64,000 bases of DNA from Nonomuraea sp. SYSU D8015 (GTDB lineage Bacteria > Actinomycetota > Actinomycetes > Streptosporangiales > Streptosporangiaceae): NCBI RefSeq assembly GCF_008065375.1, contig NZ_VJYI01000008.1:1-64000 (forward strand), written 5' to 3'. The notes below the pieces were generated by a model. The model worked only from the letters and a program-made list of their open reading frames with translations, had not been told where the DNA came from and ran no database searches. Positions 35,601-44,286 of this stretch are shown piece after piece. Within the stretch, counting starts at the first letter, position 1. Each line of letters starts with the position of its first letter. The position numbers and the translations under genes were made by a program.

Positions 35601-35872
35601 CCCGCCTCCGCCAGCCCGGTGAGCCGCTCCCTGACGCGGGAGGCCAGCTCGGCGGCGGCCTTGCGGGTGAAGGTCAGGCCCAGCACGTTCTCCGGCTTGA
35701 CCAGGCCGTTGGCGACCAGCCACACCACGCGCCCTGCCATGGTCTCGCTCTTGCCGGAGCCCGCGCCGGCAATGACGACCATCGGCTCCAGCGGCGCCTC
35801 GATGACCGCGGCCTGCTCGTTGGTCGGGGGAAGGATGCCGAGCTTGCCGGCGAGTTCGGCGGGGGTCAGCAC
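32594..35872 (-). CDS. adnB: AdnB, helicase-nuclease subunit
   Basis: This 1092-aa subunit of the AdnAB double-strand-break resection motor is a UvrD-like helicase fused to a RecB-type nuclease. Walker A is AGAGSGKS (about residues 35-42), motif II LLDEYQDTSH, motif III GDPCQSIYGWRG and motif VI YVAVTRAH. The C-terminal nuclease shows VVDWKTGQ and VQLAAYRLAW. I use the GTG at 35872, which overlaps the adnA stop by GTGCTGA; the frame is open further upstream only inside adnA. It pairs with AdnA to degrade DNA ends for homologous recombination. Its 3' end collides with the siderophore decarboxylase gene. Confidence 0.92.
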   Translation of the reverse strand: MLTPAELAGKLGILPPTNEQAAVIEAPLEPMVVIAGAGSGKSETMAGRVVWLVANGLVKPENVLGLTFTRKAAAELASRVRERLTGLAEAGLVEPGALDNEPTVSTYHAYAARLFTDHALREGLEPTMRLVTPAVSWQLASRVVAMYDGPMDKIELGPPSVTAALLELAGELSEHLRGPHDVRRMGEWLQDRHALLSGRTTLAQRRPLTVQAAREQLLPLVEAYERLKRSREVIDYGDQMALAARIAANHKEVGEIERQRYSVVLLDEYQDTSHAQLVLLRSLYGGGHAVTAVGDPCQSIYGWRGASAGNLRRFSRDFRTSAGDPAPVRQLSVSFRNGDRVLDVAARVQLPLRMEAREVPVLVPGPNRVERGRVTCAFHETAEDEAKWIADGIAKILGQEVAPDGMPWGEKERKKTLAIQPQDVAILARKRSQFPALRKALEERDIPVEVVGLGGLLTVPEVSDIVATLRVLYDATAGDALARLLAGPRWRIGPADLRVLGECARELARELSETERVEDPLDQVVADLAEERGSLVDALDELPERDEWLEAFSPLARSRLLALAQELRQLRAHTAQPLPDLITEVERRLGLDVEVGARSGTASLFAARADLDAFIDAASRFAGDAEDPTLGAFLAYLQAAESEEFGLEGGRVGDSNSVKLMTVHASKGLEWPIVVVPGLSQLVSSKGTIATGSIFPATPVMNSRWTDNPRKLPYPLRGDAADLPRLSGLSKEELAVFDELCRERDLTEERRLAYVAVTRAHYHLIASGYRWGTATKPLEPSDFLLEIRDTADRVSFWAEDVAEGATNPLLAEPAAAVWPVTPEGVRYESVLDGARLVEDALAGTLIEAEEDEPLRAYEEERLRAWERDTELLLRERELHRRQPATIVELPTKLTVSSLVTLATDPRELARRIRRPVPVKPAPLARRGTSFHKWLETRWDQQRLIDDLELYDELEEADVRLAELQERFEQSEWADRRPVDMEVPFETMIGDRLVRGRMDAVFELPDGGYEVVDWKTGQPPRGKAAKAASVQLAAYRLAWSHLAGVPLEKVAAAFHYVRANRTVRPVNLLDADGLVALIESVKRVDSEKPASGA

Positions 35873-38800
35873 ACCTGGCCCCCGTTGTCGTTGACCGGGC
35901 AGCTCGCCCTGGCCGCGCACGTACGGCAGCCGTCGTTGACCTTGGCCTGGAAGAAGGGCCCTGACATGCCGGTCGCGACCGTGTCGACAAGGTCGCCGGC
36001 CCAGCCGGGGTTGTCGTCCTCCGACAGCGCTCCCTGGCGCTGCTCCAGCGCGTCGTTCTTGCCTCCCGCCTTGCCCAGCTGCACCAGCGCCGCCCCGCCC
36101 GGCTCCGTCATGCCGTGCCGGGCGAACGCGCCCAGCAGCGCGGCCAGCTGGTAGACGCCGAGCTGCGGGTGGCGGTCGAGGTCGCCGGCCTTCGGCTTGG
36201 AGCCGCCGGTCTTGAGGTCGATGATCACGGCGCGGTTGTCGGAGTCGCGCTCCACGCGGTCCACGCGGCCCTTGATCTGCACGCCGTCGGAGACCATCGC
36301 GGTGAACGACTCTTCCAGCGCCACCAGCTCGCGCGGGTTCTCCTTGTGCCAGCGCAGGAACTTGCCGATCATCTGCTCAGCGACCTGGCGCTGCTTGCGG
36401 TTGTACCAGGTGCCGCCGAAGTCCAGCTCGTGCCAGATCCGGTCGAGGCGCTCGCCCAGGAGGTCCTCGCTCGGCAGGTCGGTGGCCGCCAGCACGGCCA
36501 GGGCGTGGATGACGTTGCCGAGGCCCTGCGCCGTGCTGGTGCCGGCCGCGCCGACGGCGGTCTCCAGGAGCCAGCGCAGGCCGCACTTGGTGAAGCTCTC
36601 GACCGCCGACGGGGAGATGCTGACGACGCCGTCGGGCCAGCTCAGGGGGCGGTCGTCGGAGATCGGCGTGAGGGCGTACCAGTCGTTGGGGTGGGCGCCC
36701 TGGACGCCGGCGGCGGCGAGGCGGGCGAGCTGCTGCGCGGCCTTCTGCCTCATCTTCCGTGGTTTGGTGGGGTCGGTCACCGCGCTGCGCAGGTCCGCCA
36801 CCAGCGCGGACATGTTCAGCCAACGGGCGCGGTCGTCCATCGTGGCCGCCTCCACCGCGCCCGGCATCAGCTCCGACAGGAACCTGGACGGCCGCTCGTC
36901 GGTGTCGTCGCCGCCCACCGCCGTCACCACGAGCTTGCGCCTGGCCCTGGTGGCGGCAACGTAGAACAGCCTGCGCTCCTCGGCCAGCAGCTTGGAGACC
37001 AGCGAGGCGGCGTTCGGCTCGGCGCCCTCGACGACCTCGACGAGGTCCTCGACGCCGAGCATCGACCCGCGCAGCCGCAGATCCGGCCAGACGGCCTCCT
37101 GCACCCCTGCGACGACCACGACGTCCCATTCGAGGCCCTTGGAGCGGTGGGCGGTCAGCACGCGCACGGCGTCGCCGTCGGGGGCCCGGTCGGCCAGCGT
37201 GTCGCCGGGGATCTCCTGCGCGGCCAGGTCGTCGATGAACACCTCGGGACCGGCCTTCGGCATCCGGTCCACGAACTTGGCCGCCTGGTCGAACAGGGCC
37301 ACGACCGCGTCCAGATCGCGATCGGCCTGCGCTCCCCTCGGGCCGCCCGACATGCTGAGCTCGGTCCAGCGCTCGGCCAGGCCGCTGGCGTTCCACACGG
37401 CCCACAGGAGGTCCTCCGCCGTGCCCTCCGTGTCCCTGGCCTCCCTGGCGACGGCGAGGAGCTTGGCGACGCGCTCGGCGGGCAGCGCGACGTGGGGCTC
37501 AACGCGGGTGAGCTCGCGGACGTCCTGCACGGCCGCGACGAGCAGCTCCCCGGAGGAACGCGGGTCACCGTCGGAGGCCTCGTTCTCGGCGATCTTGAGC
37601 GCGCGGCGGAGGCGGCGCACGCCGATCATGTCGGTGCCGCCCAGCGGGCCCGTCAGCAGCTCCTCGGCCACCCCCTCGTCGAGCTGGGCGGGGTCGAGCG
37701 CGACTTTGAGCATGGTGAGCAGGGGGCGCACGCCCGGCTCCTGGGCGATCGGCACCTCGTCGCCGGCGATCATCGTCGGGACGCCGGCGTTGGTCAGCGC
37801 GCGGCGCAGCAGCGGCACCTGCCGGCGGGCCGAGCGCACCAGCACCGCCATCCGGTGCCACGGCACGCCGTCGATCAGGTGGGCGCGCCGCAGCGTGTCG
37901 GCCACGATCGCCGCCTCCTGGCTGGTGCTGTCGGCCAGCAGCACGCGTACGCTGCCCTCCGGGGTGTCCGGCAGCGGCACCAGGTCGCGGTGGTCGTGCC
38001 GGTGGTCGAAGCCGGGGGCCACGGGCAGCTTGGCGGCGACGCGGCGGGAGGCCTCGAGCAGGCCGCTTCCGCTCCTGCGGCACACGCGCAGCGCCAGCAC
38101 CGGCGCGTCGCGGCCGTCGCGAGTCCTGAACCGCTGGGGGAACTGCATGATCCCCTGGACGTCGGCGCCCCTGAACCCGTAGATCGACTGGTCGGGGTCG
38201 CCCACCGCCACCAGGTCGCGCCCGTCGCCCGCGAGCCGGGCCAGCAGCAACTCCTGCGCCGGGTCGGTGTCCTGGTATTCGTCCACGAACACCACCTCGT
38301 GCGCCGCCCGCTCCCGCTCCAGGACCTCCGGCCTGGCCAGCAGCGCCGAGGCGGCCCTGATCAGCTCGGCGTAGTCGTAGGTCTCCTCCGGGTCGAGGTC
38401 GAACCGGTCCTGGTAGCGCTCGGCGAACCGGCCGGCGGCCACCCAGTCGCTCCTGCCGTGCCGCCGGCCCAGCTCGACCAGCCGCTCGCCGTCGAGGCCA
38501 CGCTCGTTGGCCCTGGACAGGAAGTCCCGCAGCTCCTCGGCGAAACCGCGGGTCTTGAGCGGCTCGCGCAGCGACGCCGGCCAGTCGAGTGCGCCGTTCT
38601 CCAGCTCGCCGTGGAGCAGCCGACGGATCTCCAGCAGCTGCTCAGGGCCCGTGAGCAGGCGCGGCGGGGCCTTGCCCTCGAGGATCGACTCGCGGCGCAG
38701 GAGGGCGTACGCGTAGGAGTGGAAGGTCAGGGCGAGCGGGGTGCGGGTGGTGCGGCGCAGGCGGGCGGTGACGCGCTGGCGCAGCTCCTCGGCGGCCTTG

Positions 38801-39027
38801 CGGCTGAAGGTGAGGATGAGCACGCGTTCGGGGTCCAGTCCGCGCCGCTCGATGCGGTCGACGACGCTCTCCACGATCGTGGTGGTCTTGCCGGTGCCCG
38901 GACCTGCGAGGACGAGGAGGGGACCGCTCTGGTGTTCGACCACGGCACGCTGGTGCTCGTCGAGCACAGGGGGCACAACAGGGCCGCCGTTGCCGCGCCG
39001 TACCAACCGCCAGGTCTGACCACTCAC
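35866..39027 (-). CDS. adnA: AdnA, helicase-nuclease subunit
   Basis: This roughly 1053-aa partner of AdnB also carries a helicase and a RecB-type nuclease. Walker A is AGPGTGKT (about residues 41-48), motif II VVFVDEYQDTD, motif III GDPDQSIYGFRGA and motif VI FYVAATRAR. The nuclease has VIIDLKTGG and QLGVYQLAAL. Cysteines in KCGLRW and in the terminal CRTCAARASC segment fit the iron-sulfur staple of such nucleases. The start is uncertain: I take the GTG at 39027, which begins MSGQTWRLV, although no strong ribosome binding site precedes it. Confidence 0.91.
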   Translation of the reverse strand: MSGQTWRLVRRGNGGPVVPPVLDEHQRAVVEHQSGPLLVLAGPGTGKTTTIVESVVDRIERRGLDPERVLILTFSRKAAEELRQRVTARLRRTTRTPLALTFHSYAYALLRRESILEGKAPPRLLTGPEQLLEIRRLLHGELENGALDWPASLREPLKTRGFAEELRDFLSRANERGLDGERLVELGRRHGRSDWVAAGRFAERYQDRFDLDPEETYDYAELIRAASALLARPEVLERERAAHEVVFVDEYQDTDPAQELLLARLAGDGRDLVAVGDPDQSIYGFRGADVQGIMQFPQRFRTRDGRDAPVLALRVCRRSGSGLLEASRRVAAKLPVAPGFDHRHDHRDLVPLPDTPEGSVRVLLADSTSQEAAIVADTLRRAHLIDGVPWHRMAVLVRSARRQVPLLRRALTNAGVPTMIAGDEVPIAQEPGVRPLLTMLKVALDPAQLDEGVAEELLTGPLGGTDMIGVRRLRRALKIAENEASDGDPRSSGELLVAAVQDVRELTRVEPHVALPAERVAKLLAVAREARDTEGTAEDLLWAVWNASGLAERWTELSMSGGPRGAQADRDLDAVVALFDQAAKFVDRMPKAGPEVFIDDLAAQEIPGDTLADRAPDGDAVRVLTAHRSKGLEWDVVVVAGVQEAVWPDLRLRGSMLGVEDLVEVVEGAEPNAASLVSKLLAEERRLFYVAATRARRKLVVTAVGGDDTDERPSRFLSELMPGAVEAATMDDRARWLNMSALVADLRSAVTDPTKPRKMRQKAAQQLARLAAAGVQGAHPNDWYALTPISDDRPLSWPDGVVSISPSAVESFTKCGLRWLLETAVGAAGTSTAQGLGNVIHALAVLAATDLPSEDLLGERLDRIWHELDFGGTWYNRKQRQVAEQMIGKFLRWHKENPRELVALEESFTAMVSDGVQIKGRVDRVERDSDNRAVIIDLKTGGSKPKAGDLDRHPQLGVYQLAALLGAFARHGMTEPGGAALVQLGKAGGKNDALEQRQGALSEDDNPGWAGDLVDTVATGMSGPFFQAKVNDGCRTCAARASCPVNDNGGQVC

Positions 39028-39146
39028 AGCACTAGATTCCACCAGACCACAGGGGTAGATCGTGCCGACTTGCCCGGTCCGCTTACCGTACCGGGGCAAA
39101 TGCCGCGCTATCCGACGACACGCCGCGCGGCCACTTCCGGACAAAG

Positions 39147-39186
39147 CACGATATATCTTGACTGTGGCGTGACGCGATATATCGTG
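39147..39186. promoter_or_regulatory. Inverted-repeat operator before the methyltransferase
   Basis: CACGATATATC (39147-39157) and its exact reverse complement GATATATCGTG (39176-39186) flank an 18-bp spacer that starts with TTGACT. The right arm ends 5 bp before the methyltransferase ATG. AT-rich ATATAT palindromes of this kind are typical of PadR-type or similar dimeric repressors. No regulator gene adjoins it. Confidence 0.85.
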
Positions 39187-39191
39187 TTCGT

Positions 39192-39854
39192 ATGGCCAAG
39201 ACTGACAAGGGATACAAGGGCATCGGCATGGAAGGCGCGATCGCGCGCTGGTACGCCGCGAGCAACGGCAAGTCCCCGGACCGCTGGGAGGAGCAGGTCG
39301 CCGTGGTCCGGGAGCATGCCGCGAAAGGCAGCACGATCCTGGAGGTGGCCCCAGGGCCCGGCTACCTGTCCATCGCGCTCGCCAGGACCGGCGACTACAC
39401 GGTCACGGGGCTCGACATCAGCGAGACCTTCGTCCAGATCGCGCGCGCCAAGGCCGCCGAGGCGGGAGCCGCGGTGGACTTCCGGCTCGGGAACGCCTCG
39501 GCGATGCCGTTCGAGGACGAGAGCTTCGACTTCGTCGTCTGCTGCGCCGCCTTCAAGAACTTCTCCGACCCCGTCGGCGCGCTGCGCGAGATGCACCGGG
39601 TGCTGCGGCCGGGTGGCGGCGCGCTCATCGTCGACCTGCGGCGGGACGTGACCAAGCAGGCCGTCGAGGACGACGTCGCACGGATGGGGATGGGCGGGCT
39701 CTCCAAGCTGTTCACCAAGTTCGCGCTGCGGTCGTTCCTGCCGCGGCGGGCGTACACGAAGGGCGATTTCGAGGCGTTCATCGCGCAGACCTCCTTCCGT
39801 GTGTACGACATCCGGCTGTCGCCGCTCGCCCTGGAGGTCGACCTGCGTAAGTGA
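39192..39854 (+). CDS. Class I SAM-dependent methyltransferase
   Basis: This 220-aa methyltransferase of the UbiE/Methyltransf_11 type has the SAM-binding motif I ILEVAPGPGYLS (about residues 49-60), the acidic loop TGLDISE, motif II around FDFVVCCAAFKNF, and the post-motif VLRPGG. The substrate is unknown; small hydrophobic molecules or antibiotics are common for this group. The start codon lies 5 bp after a strong operator, so it is likely induced by a ligand of an unlinked repressor. Confidence 0.88.
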   Translation: MAKTDKGYKGIGMEGAIARWYAASNGKSPDRWEEQVAVVREHAAKGSTILEVAPGPGYLSIALARTGDYTVTGLDISETFVQIARAKAAEAGAAVDFRLGNASAMPFEDESFDFVVCCAAFKNFSDPVGALREMHRVLRPGGGALIVDLRRDVTKQAVEDDVARMGMGGLSKLFTKFALRSFLPRRAYTKGDFEAFIAQTSFRVYDIRLSPLALEVDLRK

Positions 39855-39891
39855 GGTGCGCACGGAGCGTGCCGGCTTGTAACTTGGAGTC

Positions 39892-40494
39892 ATGCGCTGG
39901 GAGGTCCACTCCGAGAAGACCCTGTACGCCGATGCGTGGCTGGACGTCCGGGTGGCGGATGTGGAACTGCCGGACGGGCGGCACCTGGATCACCGGCTCA
40001 TCCGCACGGCGCCCGGTGCGGGGGCCGTCGTCACCGACGGGCGCGACCGGGTCCTGTTGATCCGGCGGCACCGCTTCATCACCGACAGCTGGGGCTGGGA
40101 GATCCCGATGGGAGGGGTCGAGGAAGGCGAGATGCCTCAGGCGGCCGCGGCGCGGGAGGTGGAGGAGGAGACCGGCTGGCGTCCCGGGCCCCTGCGCCCG
40201 CTCCTCGCCGTCCAGCCGTCCAACGGGATCTCGGACAGCCTCCATTACGTGTATCGCGGGGAGTCGGCCACGTACATCGGGCCGCCATCGGATGGGTGGG
40301 AGGCTGAGCAGGTCGAATGGCTCCCGTTGTCCGGGATCCGCCGGTTGGTGGACGACGGGGAGATCGTCTGCGGCACGACGCTGTCGGCGCTGCTGCATGT
40401 GCTGCTCGATCGTCAGCTGGAGGCCGACAGCACCACGCCGTTCGATCCCACCCGCCAGATCCTCCTCCGCGACATCCCAGGCCTCGAACTCTGA
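39892..40494 (+). CDS. Nudix hydrolase (ADP-ribose pyrophosphatase-like)
   Basis: This 200-aa Nudix enzyme has the box GGVEEGE...AREVEEETG (about residues 79-100). The surrounding segments LLIRRHRFI and WEIPMGG resemble the ADP-ribose/NDP-sugar pyrophosphatase subfamily, including GDP-mannose-type enzymes. The ATG at 39892 lies 37 bp after the methyltransferase stop, so the two may share a transcript. The exact substrate cannot be read from the sequence. Confidence 0.85.
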   Translation: MRWEVHSEKTLYADAWLDVRVADVELPDGRHLDHRLIRTAPGAGAVVTDGRDRVLLIRRHRFITDSWGWEIPMGGVEEGEMPQAAAAREVEEETGWRPGPLRPLLAVQPSNGISDSLHYVYRGESATYIGPPSDGWEAEQVEWLPLSGIRRLVDDGEIVCGTTLSALLHVLLDRQLEADSTTPFDPTRQILLRDIPGLEL

Positions 40495-40624
40495 CCACGG
40501 GGCCGGTCAAGAAGGCGCTCCGTCACGACGAGCAACCCGTGGGCCTTCACGACCGGCCATGACAGACGGCAACCCCCTACGGCGCGTGCGGTGACCTTGG
40601 GCGACCGTAAAATATGGGCCTTTC

Positions 40625-43477
40625 TCAAGAGAACAGCTGATCCACAACGCGAGCCGTAGCCTTCCCATCGTCGCGCGGGGCGAAGGTGGCGCGGAAGGCG
40701 TCGTAGCGGTCGGCGTGGGCGGCCGCGACCGAGTCGATCGAGCGGAGTGCGTCGATCACCTCGGCCGACGTCGACAGCACCGGGCCCGGCGCCTGCTCGG
40801 CCAGATCAAAGTACAGACCTCGCTTCGACGAGTATTTCGCCAGGTCGTAGCCGTAGATCACGATCGGGCGGCCGGTGCAGGCGAAGTCGAACATGACCGA
40901 CGAGTAGTCCGTCACCAGGACGTCGGTGACCAGCAGCAGGTCGGCCATGTCGGGATAAGTGGTGACGTCGTGGGCGATGTCGGGAACGGCCGGGATTGCC
41001 TGCATGGGGTGGGCGCGGACCAGGATCTCGTGATCGGCGCCCAGCGCCTCCCGCGCCTTGGCCAGGTCCAGCTTCACCATGGCGTTCTTGCGGTCGTAGT
41101 CGCGCCACGTCGGCGCGTACAGGACCACCCGCTTGCCCTCCGCCAGCCCGAGCCGCTCGCGCACCGCGGCCGCCAGCTCGTCGCGGTCCGGCGAGTTGAG
41201 CACGTCGTTGCGGGGCAGCCCGCTCTCCAGGATCTCGCCCTTGTAGCCGAACGCCTTGCGCAGCACCGGCGTCGCCCACGGCGACTGCGACAGCAGCAGG
41301 TCCCAGCCGCGCACCTCGGCCGCCTGGCGGTGCCAGATCGGCGGCTTGGGGTCGCGGTTCATGTGGGGCTGGTCGTTGCCGATGTGCTTGGCCGGGGTGC
41401 CGTGCCAGGTCTGCAGCACCGTCTGGTCCTCGCGGGCGCGGAACCAGGTGGGCAGGAACGAGTTCGTGACGATGTAGCGGGACCTGGCCAGCGCGGCGTG
41501 GTGCTCGCGGCTGCCGGCGCGCACGACGGTCGCCGGGCCGGGCGGCACGAAGGCGCCGTCCTTGACGATCCAGATGTGCTCGCGGTCGTCGCCCCGCCGC
41601 AGCCGCTCCTCGTAGATGGAGCGGACGCTGTCGGCGTAGAGCCGCCCGTCGTTGACGACGTAGACGGTGGCGTCCGTGAGCGGCTCGGTGCGCTGGGCCG
41701 GGTAGAAGACTCGGCGCAGGACGTGGGTGCCCGCGACGCCGCGCTCGTCCGCCGGGCGGGCCTCCTCGACCGTCACGACCGGTACGTCGAACCGAGTGGA
41801 GATCATCCGGTAGGTGCGGCCCTCGAACGTCCGCGGATCCTCGTCCAGCCCCGGCAGGGCGGCGTGGTCCATGCGCAGCGGGACGATCTCACCGGACGGG
41901 TGGCGGAGCGACATGTTCCAGGTGCCCGACGCGAGCGGCACCGGCTCGCCGAAGCGGTCCATGGACGCGGGCTCGACGCGTACGGAGAAGTCCTCGCCGG
42001 AGCGCTCCATCGGAAGCTGGTAGGACAGCCCGGAGCGGTGGCGCAGCGTGAGGTTGCGGGGGCCCGGCGCGTCCGGGTAGTGGCCGCGCAGGAGGAGCGA
42101 GGAGCCCTCCCAGACCGCCGAAGTGATCACCGGACGGATGCGGTGGGCCGAGACCACGACGCGGTCGCGGCGGTCGCCCAGCACGGTGATCTCGCGGTCG
42201 CCCACGACCGTGCGGGTCTCCACGAGGTCGGCCAGCATGACCGAGGCCGCCGGGTCGCCCTTGGGCTCGACCCAGAGCCGCCGCCCGTCCTTCTCCTGCA
42301 GCAGGGCGGGCACGGCGAGGCCGACCACGACCTCGGTGCCGCCGCCCGCGGGCGTGAAGTCGGCGGCGATGCGGTGGCCGCCCAGCCTGGCGTGGCCCTT
42401 GGTGACCGTGCGGCCGGGCAGGAAGATCTTTAGCTCGAGGCGCTCGCCGTCGAGGGTCACGCCGGTCAGCTCGGCCCGGTTGGGCTGGAGCACGACCTGC
42501 AGCGCGCGGTCGGACGTCCAGACCGGCCGGACCCACCAGCCGGGCTTGAGCTTGAGCCCGGCCGGACGCTCGGGACGGCCGAGCGAGGAGCCGCGCAGCA
42601 GGCCGGTGGCCCGCGCGCCACGGCTCCAGAACACGATCTCAGCCCGCCACGTCGTGGTGTCGGGCACCGACGGCCGGTGCCGCATGCGGCGGCGCACGGC
42701 GGAGACCACGCCGCGCACGGCGCCGCGCCAGCGCAGCGGCCACGGGCTCAGCTCGGCGGTGAAGCCGGACCAGTCGTAGTTGCAGCCGGGCTCGCGCGCC
42801 CCGTGGGTGGCCTCGGGCTCGTAGACCCGGCGCGTGCGCATGCGGATGGGCGGCAGCCAGCGCGGCCCGCGCAGCACCACGGTCGCCCAGTTGAATCTGC
42901 GGCTGCGGACCGACAGGCCCGCGAGGTAGGCGAAGCCGGTGACGCGCAGCTTGCCGTCGACCCAGGTGATGTCGTCGATGTGGGTCACCGGCACCAGGTC
43001 GGCGCGCCGCAGGCGATAGAGGCCGGACGGCAGCTCGTCCTGGAAGGGCAGGTCGGCGTACCAGCGCAGGCCCTTGCGGATGCGCTTGGACGGCTCCGCC
43101 GCCGCGGCCACGACCTTGGCGAGCGTCTCGCCCTCGACGAGCTCGTCGTCGGGACGGTTTTCGATCAGGTGGCAGAGGACGCGCCGGGCGACCGGCAGGT
43201 CGCGCTTGACGCTGGGGTCCACGCCCGCGAGGTAGGGCCGGACGAGCGCGAGCATCTCGCGCCGCCGCGCGGGACCGCGTTTGACCGCGAGCTCCATCCG
43301 GCCCCCGAGGGGACCGCTGAGCAACTCCGTGTCGAACGCCGCGTCGCGTCCGCCGGGGCCGACCGCTCGCATGACCGCTTCTAGAGGCTCACCACGATCA
43401 CAGAGATCCTGGACAGCCTTGAGGCGGTCGGCGAGCGAATCACCGCCCTGGCTCTGGGCTGGAACGCCGGTGGCCAT
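40625..43477 (-). CDS. TagF-like CDP-glycerol glycerophosphotransferase
   Basis: This protein of about 950 aa is predicted to build a polyol-phosphate wall polymer (teichoic-acid type). The C-terminal 380 residues form the glycerophosphotransferase domain: the catalytic His region LQTWHGTPAKHIG, YAPTWRDYD, ILVRAHPM and VTDYSSVMFDF are all present. The N-terminal 550 residues are beta-rich with repeated modules and a short basic stretch, plausibly for membrane association. I choose the ATG at 43477 (MATGVPAQSQ) because the frame upstream of it loses coding character. It lies 103 bp downstream of the alkyltransferase-like gene. Confidence 0.87.
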   Translation of the reverse strand: MATGVPAQSQGGDSLADRLKAVQDLCDRGEPLEAVMRAVGPGGRDAAFDTELLSGPLGGRMELAVKRGPARRREMLALVRPYLAGVDPSVKRDLPVARRVLCHLIENRPDDELVEGETLAKVVAAAAEPSKRIRKGLRWYADLPFQDELPSGLYRLRRADLVPVTHIDDITWVDGKLRVTGFAYLAGLSVRSRRFNWATVVLRGPRWLPPIRMRTRRVYEPEATHGAREPGCNYDWSGFTAELSPWPLRWRGAVRGVVSAVRRRMRHRPSVPDTTTWRAEIVFWSRGARATGLLRGSSLGRPERPAGLKLKPGWWVRPVWTSDRALQVVLQPNRAELTGVTLDGERLELKIFLPGRTVTKGHARLGGHRIAADFTPAGGGTEVVVGLAVPALLQEKDGRRLWVEPKGDPAASVMLADLVETRTVVGDREITVLGDRRDRVVVSAHRIRPVITSAVWEGSSLLLRGHYPDAPGPRNLTLRHRSGLSYQLPMERSGEDFSVRVEPASMDRFGEPVPLASGTWNMSLRHPSGEIVPLRMDHAALPGLDEDPRTFEGRTYRMISTRFDVPVVTVEEARPADERGVAGTHVLRRVFYPAQRTEPLTDATVYVVNDGRLYADSVRSIYEERLRRGDDREHIWIVKDGAFVPPGPATVVRAGSREHHAALARSRYIVTNSFLPTWFRAREDQTVLQTWHGTPAKHIGNDQPHMNRDPKPPIWHRQAAEVRGWDLLLSQSPWATPVLRKAFGYKGEILESGLPRNDVLNSPDRDELAAAVRERLGLAEGKRVVLYAPTWRDYDRKNAMVKLDLAKAREALGADHEILVRAHPMQAIPAVPDIAHDVTTYPDMADLLLVTDVLVTDYSSVMFDFACTGRPIVIYGYDLAKYSSKRGLYFDLAEQAPGPVLSTSAEVIDALRSIDSVAAAHADRYDAFRATFAPRDDGKATARVVDQLFS

Positions 43478-43580
43478 AAGGGAGGCACCGCCTTTCGGGC
43501 CGCCATCAGTGTTCTGCCCATGGTAATGGGAGTCACATGGCACAGAATCGCCCGTTCGGCGAAAGTGCAGGTCAGATGGG

Positions 43581-43916
43581 TTACTGAAAATCCGCTGAAG
43601 ATCGTTCATGTTCCGCCGGGCGTCCGTCCCAGCGGGCCAGGCGCATGTCGACGCGCTCACCGCGCAGCGGAGTGTCCTCCTCGCGCCAGTGCGCCAGGCA
43701 CTCTCGCAGGTGGTCGGGGGCGGCGCCGCTGCCGTCCGCGTGGACCACGCGCCACCAGGGCACGCCGCCGCCCCACGTGGACATCACCTTGCCGACCTGG
43801 CGCGGGCCGCCTTCGCCGAGGTATTCGGCGATGTCCCCGTACGCCATGACCTTGCCGGGCGGGATGCGCTCGACGAGGTCGAGCACCTTCTCGGCGAAAG
43901 GGTTCAGGGGGTCCAT
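43581..43916 (-). CDS. Alkyltransferase-like (ATL) protein of the MGMT family
   Basis: This 111-aa protein has the DNA-binding half of O6-alkylguanine-DNA alkyltransferase. The family PGKVMAYGDIA and RQVGKVMS helices are present, but the active-site PCHR is replaced by PWWRV, so no alkyl transfer to Cys is possible. ATL proteins recognise alkylated guanine and hand the lesion to nucleotide excision repair. From memory, Rv3204 is the mycobacterial counterpart. It overlaps the upstream gene by 13 nt, so the two are coupled. Confidence 0.88.
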   Translation of the reverse strand: MDPLNPFAEKVLDLVERIPPGKVMAYGDIAEYLGEGGPRQVGKVMSTWGGGVPWWRVVHADGSGAAPDHLRECLAHWREEDTPLRGERVDMRLARWDGRPAEHERSSADFQ

Positions 43917-44263
43917 GCCGCCGGGCCCACGTCGAGGATCTCGTCGAGCTTGCCGATCTCGATCACGCCGTCGCCTGCCTCGACCTCGATGACGCCGTCG
44001 CGCAGCGTGTACACCTCGCCGTCCTCGCCCACGAGCCGGCCGCCGAGCGCGGCGGACAACCTCAGCAGTTGCGCGACCTGCCAGTCGGAGCCGGGCTCGC
44101 CCACCAGCAGGCCGTCCCAGCGTGCCACCGGGTGCACGCAGCCCCCGTGGCCGGTCACGATCTCGTCAGATCCGCGCAGCTCGAAACCGGCCGGCGCGAT
44201 GGCCCTCGCCAACTCCGCGAGGGCGAGCGGCGACTCACGCACCACCCGCAGCTCGTATCCCAT
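43904..44263 (-). CDS. Hypothetical protein, 119 aa
   Basis: I do not recognise a family. The ATG at 44263 begins MGYELRVVRESPL. The product is a small alpha/beta protein with DWQVAQLLRLSAALGGRLVGEDGEVY in its centre (broken by turns), reminiscent of a small sensor or immunity-type domain, but with no motif. It is cytoplasmic by composition. It lies 23 bp after the first mycosin gene and overlaps the ATL gene. It may correspond to the hypothetical gene between the ATL gene and moeZ in mycobacteria. Confidence 0.72.
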   Translation of the reverse strand: MGYELRVVRESPLALAELARAIAPAGFELRGSDEIVTGHGGCVHPVARWDGLLVGEPGSDWQVAQLLRLSAALGGRLVGEDGEVYTLRDGVIEVEAGDGVIEIGKLDEILDVGPAAWTP

Positions 44264-44286
44264 GACGGGGGACCATAGCGGATCTC

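Noticed and set aside
35873..35920. N-terminal extension of adnB
   Set aside because: The extra residues overlap adnA and lack family similarity; the GTGCTGA overlap at 35872 is a better start.
36115..39651. Very long open frame antisense to adnA
   Set aside because: It is a high-GC shadow frame; the minus strand carries all helicase and nuclease motifs.
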